64,000 nt of DNA from Acidobacteriaceae bacterium. GTDB lineage: Bacteria; Acidobacteriota; Terriglobia; Terriglobales; Acidobacteriaceae. Under the pieces are notes generated by a model. That model was not told the DNA's origin, made no database searches, and saw only the letters and a program-made list of their open reading frames with translations. Below, one piece after another: positions 37,562 through 47,798 of the stretch (positions within the stretch are counted from its first letter, which is position 1; each line of letters begins with the position of its first letter). Position numbers and translations under genes: made by a program. The DNA lies in assembly GCA_025350325.1 (NCBI GenBank), contig JANXYB010000082.1, positions 1 to 64,000 of the forward strand. Direction: 5' to 3'.

Positions 37562-38497
37562 ATGGCAATCACAGTAGTCGGCAGCGTTGCCTTCGATTCC
37601 ATCGAAACACCAGCAGGCAAGCGCGAACGTTGCCTCGGAGGTGCAGCCACTTACTTCTCCCTGGCTGCGAGTTTCTTTACAGACGTCCGCGTAATCGCCG
37701 TCGTAGGCGAGGACTTTGGCCCCGACGAACAAGCAGTCTTCAATGCGCGAAAAATTGACACTGCCGGTATCGAACATGCCCCAGGCAAAAGCTTTTTCTG
37801 GGAAGGTTCCTACCTCGACAATCTAAACGAAGCCAAGACCCACAACACTGAGTTGAATGTTTTCGGCGCCTTTGAACCTAAAATTCCCGAGGCATATAGC
37901 GACTCTCAGTTTTTATTCCTCGCCAACATCGATCCTGTACTGCAGCGCCGAGTGCGCGAGGCCATGCCCCATGCGCGCCTGGTCGCAGGCGACACCATGA
38001 ATTACTGGATTAAGGATCATCGCCCCGCCCTTATGGAAGTCCTCAAGGGCCTGGACGTGCTGCTCATCAACGATACCGAGACCAAGATGCTCACCGGGAG
38101 CCGCAGTCTCGTTTTATCGGCCGCCAAAATTTTCGCGATGGGCCCCAAGACTCTTGTCGTAAAGCATGGCGAGTACGGCGCTACCGCGTTCTTCAGCCCT
38201 TCAGACTCGAAGACCGCCGAACACGTTGCGCGTCGCGCCTTTCACGTGCCTGCGCTTCCCCTTGAAGAAGTGGTCGATCCCACCGGTGCGGGCGACAGCT
38301 TTGCCGGCGGATTCTTTGGCTATCTCGCTTCGCAAGCAGAACTCTCGCCTAAAGCTTTCCGTCACGCCATGTTTTACGGCAGCGTGATGGGCTCGTTCGC
38401 AGTGGAGCGGTTCGGCACGGAGCGCCTGCAGCAGCTCTCGCGCCAGGATATCGATCATCGCTTCACGCTCTTCCGTGATTTGACCCACCTTGACTGA
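37562..38497 (+). CDS. PfkB-family sugar/nucleoside kinase
   Basis: GGAATYFSLAASFF N-terminal motif and DPTGAGDSFAGGFFGYLA C-terminal PfkB signature. Confidence 0.9.
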   Translation: MAITVVGSVAFDSIETPAGKRERCLGGAATYFSLAASFFTDVRVIAVVGEDFGPDEQAVFNARKIDTAGIEHAPGKSFFWEGSYLDNLNEAKTHNTELNVFGAFEPKIPEAYSDSQFLFLANIDPVLQRRVREAMPHARLVAGDTMNYWIKDHRPALMEVLKGLDVLLINDTETKMLTGSRSLVLSAAKIFAMGPKTLVVKHGEYGATAFFSPSDSKTAEHVARRAFHVPALPLEEVVDPTGAGDSFAGGFFGYLASQAELSPKAFRHAMFYGSVMGSFAVERFGTERLQQLSRQDIDHRFTLFRDLTHLD

Positions 38498-40142
38498 GCA
38501 ACCCGTCTGGCGCCCCGTCAGCCGCAATGAGTGGCTGGCGGTGCTGGGATGCAGCGTCGCAGCCTCCCTCGCGGCCATTGCGTGGAGTTGGCAAAATCAC
38601 GCCCTCCTTAATTACGGCGATGCTGTGGCACACCTGCATATCGCTCGACGCGTCATCGATTCGCACCGCCCGGGCCTTTCGCAGCTCGGTTCCGTCTGGC
38701 TGCCTCTTCCGCATCTGTTGATGATTCCGTTCGTCACCATTTACGCCTGGTGGGCTAACGGGATCGCAGGATTGATTCCGTCAGCACTCTCCTACATCGC
38801 AGGATGCGCAGGCATTTACCGACTCGCGCGTAACTGGCTGCGCCCCGTCGCCGCCGCCGCAGCATTGACCTTCTTCGCGCTGAATGCCAATTTGCTTTAT
38901 CTGCAAACCACGGCGATGACCGAGCCGCTATTCCTCTGCGAGATGATCTGGTTGGCGGTGTGGCTCGTTGAGTGGCGCACCAGCCTGAATAAAGATCCCC
39001 AGCGTGCCGACCGTTTGCTTTGGTGCATTGCAATTGTTCTCGTCGCCGCCGTCTTCACCCGCTATGACGGTTGGATTCTTGCCCTGTTGGCCTGGAGTTC
39101 CATCGGCATTACACAACTGCGCCACGGCACTTTGCGCTGCCGCGCGTTCTGGCTGGCTGGCGCGCTGGTCGTGGCTGCTCCGGTAGTCTGGTTCGTCTAT
39201 AACTCGGTCGTCTTCGGTGACTGGCTCGACTTCGTGCGCGGACCCTACTCCGCCACTGCAATTGAAATGCGCACCGCATCGCCCGGCGGTCCGCCGCATC
39301 CGGGCTGGCACAATCCCTGGGTCTCCTTTTTGTTTTTTATCAAAGCCGCTGAGATGGACGCGGCCGCAGAAGGTTGGGGCAATACACTGCTCATCCTCGC
39401 CCTGCTGGGAACCGCGTGGGCCTGGCTAACAACCCGCCGCCGCGCTTTCCTCTGGACCCTGCTTCTCTGGCTGCCGATTCCGTTCTACGCCTATTCAGTC
39501 GCGTTCGGATCGGTACCGATTTTCTTGCCCGTCTGGTGGCCTCATTCGTTCTACAACACCCGTTATGGCATGGAACTGCTCCCGGCCTTGGCACTTGGGT
39601 TGGCCTTCGCCGCGCACTTCTTCATAGCTGCGGTCCGCGACTTCAAGCCTCGTTGGGCACCGTTTGGCGAGACGCTTATCTATGTGTCGATCGCTCTTAA
39701 CGCTTGGACCGTTCTGCGCGCCCGTCCGCTCACTTATGTTGAAGGCACTAAAAATATAGAGGCGCGCCTCCCCTTCGAGCAGCAGATCCCACCCGTGTTG
39801 CGCTCTCTGCTCGCTTCGCGTCCTGGCGGCATCGTCCTGATGAATACGTCGGTCTATCCACAGATCGTCGCGCTCACTGGCATCCCACTTCGACAGACGG
39901 TAAACTCGAGCGACCGCGAATTTTATAGCGCAGCGTTGACCGCGCCATCATCGCATGCATCAGTAGTGCTCGCCTTTGCGGGCGACGAGATTGACCAAGC
40001 CGTGCACGCTCATCCATCCGGCCTGCGTGCAGTCCAGCGCTTCAATGCTCCTGACCTTCCTGCGGCAACGGTTTACGTCTCCGATACCCTTGCATCAACA
40101 AACAATCAGGCGGTGGTAGCATCGGGCAAGGGGATGCCATGA
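38490..40142 (+). CDS. Polytopic GT39/GT83-like glycosyltransferase
   Basis: Many TM segments, GDAVAHLHIARRVIDSHRPGLSQLGSVWLPLPHLL. TTG start overlaps previous stop. Confidence 0.75.
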   Translation: MTEQPVWRPVSRNEWLAVLGCSVAASLAAIAWSWQNHALLNYGDAVAHLHIARRVIDSHRPGLSQLGSVWLPLPHLLMIPFVTIYAWWANGIAGLIPSALSYIAGCAGIYRLARNWLRPVAAAAALTFFALNANLLYLQTTAMTEPLFLCEMIWLAVWLVEWRTSLNKDPQRADRLLWCIAIVLVAAVFTRYDGWILALLAWSSIGITQLRHGTLRCRAFWLAGALVVAAPVVWFVYNSVVFGDWLDFVRGPYSATAIEMRTASPGGPPHPGWHNPWVSFLFFIKAAEMDAAAEGWGNTLLILALLGTAWAWLTTRRRAFLWTLLLWLPIPFYAYSVAFGSVPIFLPVWWPHSFYNTRYGMELLPALALGLAFAAHFFIAAVRDFKPRWAPFGETLIYVSIALNAWTVLRARPLTYVEGTKNIEARLPFEQQIPPVLRSLLASRPGGIVLMNTSVYPQIVALTGIPLRQTVNSSDREFYSAALTAPSSHASVVLAFAGDEIDQAVHAHPSGLRAVQRFNAPDLPAATVYVSDTLASTNNQAVVASGKGMP

Positions 40143-40858
40143 GCGTGGCTTTGGCACATTTCGCGCAGCCTTTCAACTTTAGCTGGCTGCAACAAGTCGT
40201 GGTGGTTAACGGCGCCATCAGCCGCCTGCTGGTCGCCTGCCTGCTCGGTGGCCTCGTAGGCCTTGAGCGAGAAGCGAATCGTAAAGCCGCCGGCGTCCGC
40301 ACCAACTTGCTCATCTGCATGGGCGCTGCATTTTTTACACTTCTATCCGCTGTGTTGGCCGGCGATGGTAATCCTGACAAAGGGCGCGTCGCTTCAAACA
40401 TCGTGCAGGGAATCGGGTTTCTCGGTGCTGGCCTCATACTTCACAATCGCAGCCGCGTCAGCGGACTGACCAGCGCTGCCAGCGTGTTTGTCGTCGCCTC
40501 AATCGGCATGGCCTGTGGCGCGGGCCTGTTTGCCGCAGCTGCTGTCGCGGCTGTCATTGTTGTGCTGGCACTTGAGGTTGTTGGTTTTCTCGAACGTCGC
40601 GCTAACCTAAAAATTTATTCGCTCGTCTACGAAGCACGCGGCCACGACAAAACTGCGATGCTGCTATCCATCCTGGACGCGATGGATAAAGCCAACGAGC
40701 GTCTCACTGACACGGAAAGCGATCTCATCGGCGACTTGCAGCGCATAAGTTTTCCGCTCATCGCTACCAAAAGACAGCATGAGCGCCTACATAAACAATT
40801 ACTCTCCGAGCCGGCAATCGACGCACTCAAGACCTTCCCGGATCCGGAGGAAGATTGA
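40139..40858 (+). CDS. MgtC/SapB family membrane protein
   Basis: GGLVGLEREANRKAAGVRTNLLICMGAAFFTLLS...GRVASNIVQGIGFLGAGLILHNRSRVSGLTSAASVFVVASIGMACGAGLF. Confidence 0.9.
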   Translation: MSVALAHFAQPFNFSWLQQVVVVNGAISRLLVACLLGGLVGLEREANRKAAGVRTNLLICMGAAFFTLLSAVLAGDGNPDKGRVASNIVQGIGFLGAGLILHNRSRVSGLTSAASVFVVASIGMACGAGLFAAAAVAAVIVVLALEVVGFLERRANLKIYSLVYEARGHDKTAMLLSILDAMDKANERLTDTESDLIGDLQRISFPLIATKRQHERLHKQLLSEPAIDALKTFPDPEED

Positions 40859-41679
40859 TTCCCTTCGTCAAGGCCCATGCATGCGGTAACGATTTTTTGA
40901 TCATTACCGATGAAGCTGCGGCTGATCTTGATCGGGCGCACTTGACTCGGCATCTTTGCGCACGCAACACCGGCGTGGGCGCGGACGGCATTGAGTTTTT
41001 TTCCTGGACCGGCCCCAAATCTGGACGCATTCGCTTGCACAACGCCGACGGCTCGATGGCCGAGATCAGTGGAAATGGAACGCGCTGCGTGGCCGCCTGG
41101 ATGAGCACTTTGATCGATGCGAATACCGGCGACGAACTGCGCATTGAAACCGACGCCGGCCTCCGTGTCTGCCGCATCGACGCAGTCGCTACCGAGGGTA
41201 GTCATGCAGTTGAGGTCACAACGGGCATGGGCGTTCCTATTGCAGCGTTGAAGACGGTGGCTCTCGCAAATGGCATCACGATTCAAGGTGCTGCGGTCGA
41301 CACTGGCAATCCTCACTACGTTGTGCTGGTCGAGAACGCTGAGTTTGCAGTTGCGCACCAACCTTGGCAGGTGGTTGGCGCACGCCTCTGCACCCACATC
41401 GATTTCCAGAACCACACCAACGTTGAATTTTTGCGCATCGTGCATGATGACGAAATCGAGATTCGTATCTTTGAGCGTGGCGTAGGTCCAACCACTTCTT
41501 CCGGCACGGGCAGTTCCGCTGCCGCCACAGCCGCCATCGCATTCCACCACTGCATCTCCCCTCTACGCGTCGTCGCCCCGGGTGGCGCACAGATTGTTAC
41601 TTGGAGTGGTACCGGAACCGAGTTGGAATTGACCGGACCGGCAGCGCTGATTGCGCGCGGCGAGGCGTGGTACCAATGA
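40855..41679 (+). CDS. dapF: Diaminopimelate epimerase
   Basis: KAHACGNDFLII, RLHNADGSMAEISGNGTRCVAAW, VDTGNPHYVV, ERGVGPTTSSGTGSSAAATAA. TTG start. Confidence 0.92.
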   Translation: MIPFVKAHACGNDFLIITDEAAADLDRAHLTRHLCARNTGVGADGIEFFSWTGPKSGRIRLHNADGSMAEISGNGTRCVAAWMSTLIDANTGDELRIETDAGLRVCRIDAVATEGSHAVEVTTGMGVPIAALKTVALANGITIQGAAVDTGNPHYVVLVENAEFAVAHQPWQVVGARLCTHIDFQNHTNVEFLRIVHDDEIEIRIFERGVGPTTSSGTGSSAAATAAIAFHHCISPLRVVAPGGAQIVTWSGTGTELELTGPAALIARGEAWYQ

Positions 41680-42626
41680 GGTCTCTGGCTGAATCGATGC
41701 CTCTGCTGCAGTTGCGGCCCATACCCAACGGTGCTGGTGTCAGCGTACTTTCGCCCGCGTCGTTTGCAAATCACGACCGACTAGACCGTGGACTCACTGG
41801 TCTGCGCAACATCGGTTTCAATCCCATGCTCGGAACGCATACTCAAACATGCGGCCCGCTTTTCTTTGCTGGATCGTCCCAACAGCGCCTCGCTGATTTT
41901 CATGGAGCTTTTGCCGATGCCGACACCGCCTTTGTTGCAGCAGTGCGCGGCGGCTACGGTTCAAACTATCTGCTTACCGACCTCGATCTTGAATTGATTC
42001 GTAATCACCCCAAGCCTTTTTTCGCATATAGTGACATGACCGGCATCCAATTGCACCTTCTGGATAAGCTCGGCCTCCCCGCGTTTCACGGCCCAATGGT
42101 AGCGGCCGATTTTCATCTTGAGGGCGGCGTGCATCTTCCCAGTTTCCTGGCCGCGCTCTCTGGCGAAACCTACCGCCTGGCTTCTGCCGAAGGTCTGCGT
42201 GCTTTGAAGCCCGGCACAGCGCGCGGCACACTTTACGGGGGCTGCCTCAGCATCATCGTTTCTCTCCTGGGGACGCCGTGGGAGCCTGCGACCGAGGGCA
42301 AGTTGCTCTTCCTTGAAGACACCGGTGCGAAGCCTTACCAGATAGACCGAATGCTGTGGCAACTGCGCAATGCAGGTAAGCTCGCTGGCGTTCGCGGTAT
42401 CGTCTTCGGCGAAATGCTCGACTGCTCCTCTCCAGGGGCTCCCCCAAATCTACTCGATGAAGTCATTCTTCGCGCATTCAGCGATTCCGAAATTCCTATC
42501 GCGACCGGCCTGCGCAGCGGGCACGTCTCGCGCGAAAACGTAACCCTCACCTTCGGTGTCGAAGCAGAGATCATCGCAGCGGATGAAGCTAAGCTCAACA
42601 TCCTGCAACCGGCGGTAACATCATGA
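41676..42626 (+). CDS. ldcA: S66 family LD-carboxypeptidase
   Basis: VAAVRGGYGSNYLL, FFAYSDMTGIQLHLLDKLGLPAFHGPM, GTLYGGCLSIIVSLLGTPWEP. Start ATG 41676 overlaps dapF stop. Confidence 0.88.
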   Translation: MRSLAESMPLLQLRPIPNGAGVSVLSPASFANHDRLDRGLTGLRNIGFNPMLGTHTQTCGPLFFAGSSQQRLADFHGAFADADTAFVAAVRGGYGSNYLLTDLDLELIRNHPKPFFAYSDMTGIQLHLLDKLGLPAFHGPMVAADFHLEGGVHLPSFLAALSGETYRLASAEGLRALKPGTARGTLYGGCLSIIVSLLGTPWEPATEGKLLFLEDTGAKPYQIDRMLWQLRNAGKLAGVRGIVFGEMLDCSSPGAPPNLLDEVILRAFSDSEIPIATGLRSGHVSRENVTLTFGVEAEIIAADEAKLNILQPAVTS

Positions 42627-44053
42627 AGCCGCAACCCCGCCACATCCATCTCAGCGGTATTTGTGGCACTGCCATGGCGTCGCTTGCCGGATTGCTTCAA
42701 TTGCAGGGCCACCACATCACCGGCTCCGACAACACCGCCTACCCGCCCATGAGTGACCTGCTGCGTAGCTTGGGAATCCCGATACTTGAGCCCTACAGCG
42801 CATCCAATCTCAATCCCGCACCCGACCTCGTCGTCATTGGCAATGCCCTTTCGCGCGGCAATCCTGAAGTGGAGCACGTGCTTGATCAACGCCTTCATTT
42901 CACTTCGATGGCCGCCCTTGTGCACGAAGAATTTCTTGTCGGCCGTGAGTCGCTTGTCGTCGCCGGCACCCACGGCAAAACCACAACCACCAGCATGCTT
43001 GCTTGGATCTACCAGGTCGCAGCCCGCGAGAATTCCGCACTCGATCCCTCTTTCCTTATTGGTGGAGTCGCAGAAAATTTCGATACCAGCTTTCAACTTC
43101 GTCCCACACGCACCTTCATCATCGAGGGCGATGAATACGATACCGCCTTCTTCGACAAAGGCCCAAAGTTCCTCCACTATTTTCCCGACGCGCTCATTCT
43201 CACTCATGTTGAATTTGATCATGCCGACATTTACGCCGACCTCGACGCGGTCAAGGTTGCATTCAAACGCCTGGTCAATCTAGTGCCGCGCCGCGGGTTC
43301 CTGGTCGCGTATGATGGCAGCGAAAATGTGACCGAATGTATCAGCCGCGCATTTTGCCGCGTCGAGCGCTATGGCTTCGGCGGTCAAGCCGACTGGCAGA
43401 TGCGCAATCTTCGCCATGCAGATGGCCGCTCTCGCTGGGAAGTGTGGCGCCACGACGCTCTCTGGGCCGATTTGGAAATGCACCTCGCCGGCGAGCACAA
43501 CGCGCTCAATGCCACCGCAGCGGCGGCTCTTGCTGCCGGCCGGGGCATCGCTAAAGAAGCAATACAGACTGCTCTCGCCACTTTCAAAAGCGTCAAACGG
43601 CGTCTCGAAGTCTGCGACGAAATCAACGGAATCACCATCATCGACGACTTCGCTCATCATCCTACCGCGATTCGCGAAACATTGCGCGCGCTGCGCTCTG
43701 TCTATCCCCAATCGCGTTTGTGGGCCGTGCTCGAGCCACGCTCAAACACGCTTCGCCGCAAAATACTCGAGACTGAATTAGTCGAGAGCCTTCGCCTCGC
43801 CGACCGCGTTGTGCTTGCCGGTGTCTATCAGCAACAGCGCATCCCCGACCAGGAGCGGCTCCATCCTGAAGACGTCGTGCAAGCCCTGATTGCAGCGGGA
43901 ACTCCGGCTGAGTTGCAGCCGGATGTCGAAGCTATCATCGATTGCATCGTTCCACAGTTGCAACCTGGCGATGTTGTCGCGATCTTGTCAAATGGCGGCT
44001 TCGGCGCAATCTATGACAAGCTTCCGGCGCGGCTTCGAGCACGCCAAAACTAA
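42623..44053 (+). CDS. mpl: UDP-N-acetylmuramate:L-alanyl-gamma-D-glutamyl-meso-diaminopimelate ligase
   Basis: HIHLSGICGTAMASLAGLLQLQGHHITGSDNTAYPPMSDLL, VAGTHGKTTTTSMLAWI, GEHNALNATAAAALA, DDFAHHPTAIRETLRALR, LEPRSNTLRR. Confidence 0.93.
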   Translation: MKPQPRHIHLSGICGTAMASLAGLLQLQGHHITGSDNTAYPPMSDLLRSLGIPILEPYSASNLNPAPDLVVIGNALSRGNPEVEHVLDQRLHFTSMAALVHEEFLVGRESLVVAGTHGKTTTTSMLAWIYQVAARENSALDPSFLIGGVAENFDTSFQLRPTRTFIIEGDEYDTAFFDKGPKFLHYFPDALILTHVEFDHADIYADLDAVKVAFKRLVNLVPRRGFLVAYDGSENVTECISRAFCRVERYGFGGQADWQMRNLRHADGRSRWEVWRHDALWADLEMHLAGEHNALNATAAAALAAGRGIAKEAIQTALATFKSVKRRLEVCDEINGITIIDDFAHHPTAIRETLRALRSVYPQSRLWAVLEPRSNTLRRKILETELVESLRLADRVVLAGVYQQQRIPDQERLHPEDVVQALIAAGTPAELQPDVEAIIDCIVPQLQPGDVVAILSNGGFGAIYDKLPARLRARQN

Positions 44054-44068
44054 TCTCGAAAGACTGCC

Positions 44069-44779
44069 ATGATTTCTTCTATCGTATTGCTGGCCACGAT
44101 TATTATTCTCAGCATTCCGTCTGCTGTGATTTTTATTCCCTGGGCAATCATTACCGGCAACGTGGACCCGCTTTACAACGCGGCAAAGATGATCGTCCGC
44201 ATCGGATATTTTCTCGCCGGCATTCGCGTTGATGTCGTCGGCAGTGAACTCGTTCCTCCGCATACGGCTTGCATCTTCATGGCGAACCACGTTTCAAATC
44301 TCGACCCGCCAGCTCTTCTTCCGCACATTCCCGGACGCGCTTCTGCCTTTCTCAAACGATCTCTGATGAGTATCCCCGTGCTGGGCTGGGGGTTCAAGCT
44401 GGGGCAGTTTGTTCCTGTGGATCGCGATGGCCGTCGAGACAGCGCACAGGAAAGCATCAAGGCCGCACGCCAAGTCTTGACCAGCGGGGTGCACATCATG
44501 ACGTTCGTTGAGGGCACACGATCCAAAGACGGGCGACTGCTGCCGTTCAAAAAGGGGCCGTTCTATTTAGCCAAGGAAACGGGCGCCCCCTGCATCCCAG
44601 TCTCGATATCGGGCACTGAAACGATGATGGCCAAAGGGAGCTTGCGCATCCATCCCGGCATCGCGCACATTACGTTTCATGCGCCGATTCTTCCTGAAGA
44701 CTTTGCGACGCGCGAGGAATTGATGGGGGCTGTACGAACAGCAATCGCGTCGGCTCTGCCCGATTGGATGCGAAGTTAA
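44069..44779 (+). CDS. plsC: 1-acyl-sn-glycerol-3-phosphate acyltransferase
   Basis: FMANHVSNLDPPALLP (NHxxxxD-type motif), FVEGTRSKDGRLLPFKKGPFYLAKETGAPCIPVSISG. Confidence 0.9.
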   Translation: MISSIVLLATIIILSIPSAVIFIPWAIITGNVDPLYNAAKMIVRIGYFLAGIRVDVVGSELVPPHTACIFMANHVSNLDPPALLPHIPGRASAFLKRSLMSIPVLGWGFKLGQFVPVDRDGRRDSAQESIKAARQVLTSGVHIMTFVEGTRSKDGRLLPFKKGPFYLAKETGAPCIPVSISGTETMMAKGSLRIHPGIAHITFHAPILPEDFATREELMGAVRTAIASALPDWMRS

Positions 44780-44785
44780 AGCTAA

Positions 44786-45475
44786 CTACGGCTGCACGAC
44801 GGCGTTGTATCCATCATTCAGCAGTTTCTGTCGAACCGCGTTAGCCTGATTACGATTTGCTAGAGGCCCGATCTGCACGTGCGTCAAGCTATCCGAACCC
44901 CCGCGACTCACCACAACCGCGTACCCGCGCCGGCGCAGAGCATTCACCAGCACATCCGCATCTTCGGGCCGAGACACTGCAGCAATTTGAACCATGAACG
45001 ACTCACCGGGTGACAGAGCTGATTGCACCGGCTTTGTTATCACGGGCTGAGCTGCGTTGGTTATCGGAGGCAACGCGGATCGGATCGCGGATTCCTCAAC
45101 CGGCTTCGCACGCGGCTGCAGCGCACTGCCGTTTTCGACGGGTGTTGGAGCCGCTGGCGTGTCCGCAGCGGTGGTCGATGCAGATGCATCCGTCGCAACT
45201 ACATCCGCCGTTTGAGTCTCAGCTTGTCTCGAGGCCATTGGCTTCGAGGTGACTCCGCCTGTCGGTGCCGTTGTCTGCGTCGCCGTGTTGATGATCGCAC
45301 TCGAAGGCTCGTTGGAGTAGTGACGCCCCGTCGCATAACCAATGCCGAAGCATAAACTGCAAAGCAGGATCAGACATGCGGCAGCGCCGAGCAACATCAA
45401 CGGGCTGATCGTCATTTCCGTATCGCGCCGGGTCTCTGTCTGCTCCCACTCCTCTTCTTCAATGCCCAGGCTCAT
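44786..45475 (-). CDS. SPOR-domain membrane protein
   Basis: Single TM segment, Pro/Ala/Thr linker and C-terminal FMVQIAAVSRPEDADVLVNALRRRGYAVVVSR...VQIGPLANRNQANAVRQKLLNDGYNAVVQ. Confidence 0.85.
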   Translation of the reverse strand: MSLGIEEEEWEQTETRRDTEMTISPLMLLGAAACLILLCSLCFGIGYATGRHYSNEPSSAIINTATQTTAPTGGVTSKPMASRQAETQTADVVATDASASTTAADTPAAPTPVENGSALQPRAKPVEESAIRSALPPITNAAQPVITKPVQSALSPGESFMVQIAAVSRPEDADVLVNALRRRGYAVVVSRGGSDSLTHVQIGPLANRNQANAVRQKLLNDGYNAVVQP

Positions 45476-45564
45476 GCTTTGTCCTCAATTTGATCATGTC
45501 TGACGATGCATCGGATGTTCGATATCTGCGCGCAACGCATGCGTGAACCTCGCGCTACTACCGC

Positions 45565-46398
45565 TCAAGCTTGTTTTGCGCTTGCATCATCCGCAGCGGC
45601 CTTATCCGTCACCGCTTTTTCTGTTCTTGCTCTGGCGGCCGCCCCCGGCGTATTGAGCAGTGAAAGCAACTCGACCGGGAGCGGGAAGACAATGGTCGTG
45701 TTTTTCTCGACGCCGATCTCAGTCAGTGTTTGCAGGTAGCGCAACTGCAGCGTGATTGGCTCCGTAGCCAGCAACGCAGCCGCATCTACCAGTTTCTGGG
45801 CAGCATTGAATTCGCCTTCGGCGTGGATAATCTTGGACCGCTTTTCGCGTTCCGCTTCGGCTTGCTTGGCCATCGCGCGCAACATCTGCTCAGGCAGGTC
45901 AACCTGCTTGACTTCTACTGAAATAACCTTTACCCCGAACGGCTCAGTCCGCAGATCGATGATGGTCTGGATCTTCAAATTCAGTTTGTCGCGGTGACTA
46001 AGCAATTCATCCAGTTCCACCTCGCCAAGCACCGAGCGCAGCGTGGTCTGGGCGAATTGCGAAGTTTGATAAACGTAATTGGCCACCTTGATTGCGGCCG
46101 CGTTTGGATCGACCACGTAAAGCGTAACGACTGCATTCACCTTGAGCGTCACGTTGTCGCGGGTGATCACGTCTTGCGCCGGCACTTCAAGCACGTCCTG
46201 GCGCAGCGAGATGCGCACCATCTGGTCCAGCGGCCTGAATACAAAAATGATTCCCGGGCCCTTGGGCGGAGTCAGTGCGCGACCCAAACGGAAAATAACC
46301 GCGCGCTCGTAGTCGCGCAGAATCTTGATGGAATTGAGCAGGTAGAGCACCAAAATAGCAACGACCACCACTACTGGAGTTAACATTCTTTCCCCCAT
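45565..46398 (-). CDS. SPFH/Band 7 slipin (stomatin-like)
   Basis: [68 protein letters not shown]. Confidence 0.93.
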   Translation of the reverse strand: MGERMLTPVVVVVAILVLYLLNSIKILRDYERAVIFRLGRALTPPKGPGIIFVFRPLDQMVRISLRQDVLEVPAQDVITRDNVTLKVNAVVTLYVVDPNAAAIKVANYVYQTSQFAQTTLRSVLGEVELDELLSHRDKLNLKIQTIIDLRTEPFGVKVISVEVKQVDLPEQMLRAMAKQAEAEREKRSKIIHAEGEFNAAQKLVDAAALLATEPITLQLRYLQTLTEIGVEKNTTIVFPLPVELLSLLNTPGAAARARTEKAVTDKAAADDASAKQA

Positions 46399-46425
46399 TC
46401 AGCACGGATTGTACTCCTGCATCCG

Positions 46426-47766
46426 CTATATAACTGTCTTTTGCGTACACTCCAGGCTCAGAGGGACTACGCGCAATAAATACTCTTCGTGGCCAACAAC
46501 GCGCACTTTCGCGCCTGCGGCCACTGGCTCGCTGGTGATTGCGCGCCAGATTTCGCCCTCCACCAGCACGTGACCCTCCGGGTCGAGCCGTTCCATCGCC
46601 GAGGCTGCGCTACCGACCAATGCATCGGCGCCCAAGCGCGCTTTCATGCGTCGTGCGCGCACTGCCAGTCTCACCAGGAAAACCGTGATCGCTCCAAATG
46701 CTACGCTGATCGCGATTGCCAACCAAAGATGAATGCGCATCTCCGGTATCGGTCCGGCCACCAGCGTCAGCGTTCCAAACGCCAGGCATAGAATTCCAGC
46801 AATCGCCAGCACTCCGTGGCCGCCGAACTTCGCCTCAAGCATTATCAGTACGAGTGCCGCCAAGAGCAGCAGCACAGCGGTAAATCGTATTGGAAGCAGA
46901 TCGAGCGCAAAGATTGCGAGCAGCACCATCAACGTACCCAAAGCACCAGGCACAATCGTTCCCGGTGCGTTGAATTCGAGATAGATCAGCAGCGCTCCGC
47001 CTACCAGCAGCAACATCGCGATGTTGGGATTCACCAGCCAGCCAAGAAGGTCCTCACGCAGGGTGGATGGCAACAATTCGATGCGTGCATTTTTCAGGTG
47101 CAGTGTCAGCTTGGATCCATCCATGCGCGTAATTTCTCGACCATCGAGCGCGGCCAGCAATTGCGCATCGTTCGGTGCGGTGAGATCGATGAGATGCTGT
47201 GTGAGCGCCTCCTCTGCCGTGTAGGAGTGCGACGATGCGACTGCCGCGATCGCTGCGTCGGTGTTCCGACCGCGTCGCGTTACGTACGAACGCAAAAAAG
47301 CTTCGGCGTCGTTTTCTGCCTTCTGACTCATCGTCTCGTCCGGCTTACCGCCCTCAAACACCACGTGCGCCGCGCCGGCATTCGTTCCCGGCGTCATAGC
47401 TGCTACGTCCGCCGCTTCCATTAAAAAAAATCCTGCTGAGCCCGCACGTGCGCCCGCCGGAGCTACAAACACAATGACCGGCACGCGTGACGAAAGAATC
47501 GCGCCAGCCATGGTGCGCATTGAGGTAACGAGGCCGCCCGGCGTGTCCATTTGTATCAGCAGCGCGGCGGCCCCATCGCTGTTGGCATGCGCAACAGCCC
47601 TCTCAAGCATGCCCGCGCTGATCGGTTGAATCGTGCCATCGAGAACAATTTTTTCTACTACGGGCTGTTGCGCGCGCCCCTCACCAAGCATCACAAAAGG
47701 CAACGCTACGATGCAAAAGGCTCTGGCAATTGTGCGCCGATTAAGCTGCGACACGTATTGAAGCAT
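46426..47766 (-). CDS. NfeD/ClpP-class membrane serine protease
   Basis: AALLIQMDTPGGLVTSMRTMAGAILSSRVPVIVFVAPAGARAGSAGFFLMEAADVAAMTPGTNAGAAHVV; NfeD TM and C-terminal OB-like domain. Confidence 0.93.
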   Translation of the reverse strand: MLQYVSQLNRRTIARAFCIVALPFVMLGEGRAQQPVVEKIVLDGTIQPISAGMLERAVAHANSDGAAALLIQMDTPGGLVTSMRTMAGAILSSRVPVIVFVAPAGARAGSAGFFLMEAADVAAMTPGTNAGAAHVVFEGGKPDETMSQKAENDAEAFLRSYVTRRGRNTDAAIAAVASSHSYTAEEALTQHLIDLTAPNDAQLLAALDGREITRMDGSKLTLHLKNARIELLPSTLREDLLGWLVNPNIAMLLLVGGALLIYLEFNAPGTIVPGALGTLMVLLAIFALDLLPIRFTAVLLLLAALVLIMLEAKFGGHGVLAIAGILCLAFGTLTLVAGPIPEMRIHLWLAIAISVAFGAITVFLVRLAVRARRMKARLGADALVGSAASAMERLDPEGHVLVEGEIWRAITSEPVAAGAKVRVVGHEEYLLRVVPLSLECTQKTVI

Positions 47767-47798
47767 GGCTTGCTCCTATATAGGTCTCGACTGAGGAC

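Noticed and set aside
40627-41550. 307-aa minus-strand ORF opposite MgtC/dapF
   Set aside because: Complementary to strongly recognised dapF and MgtC coding sequence; shadow ORF.
42335-43222. 295-aa minus-strand ORF opposite ldcA/mpl
   Set aside because: Antisense to canonical Mpl motifs; no family signature of its own.
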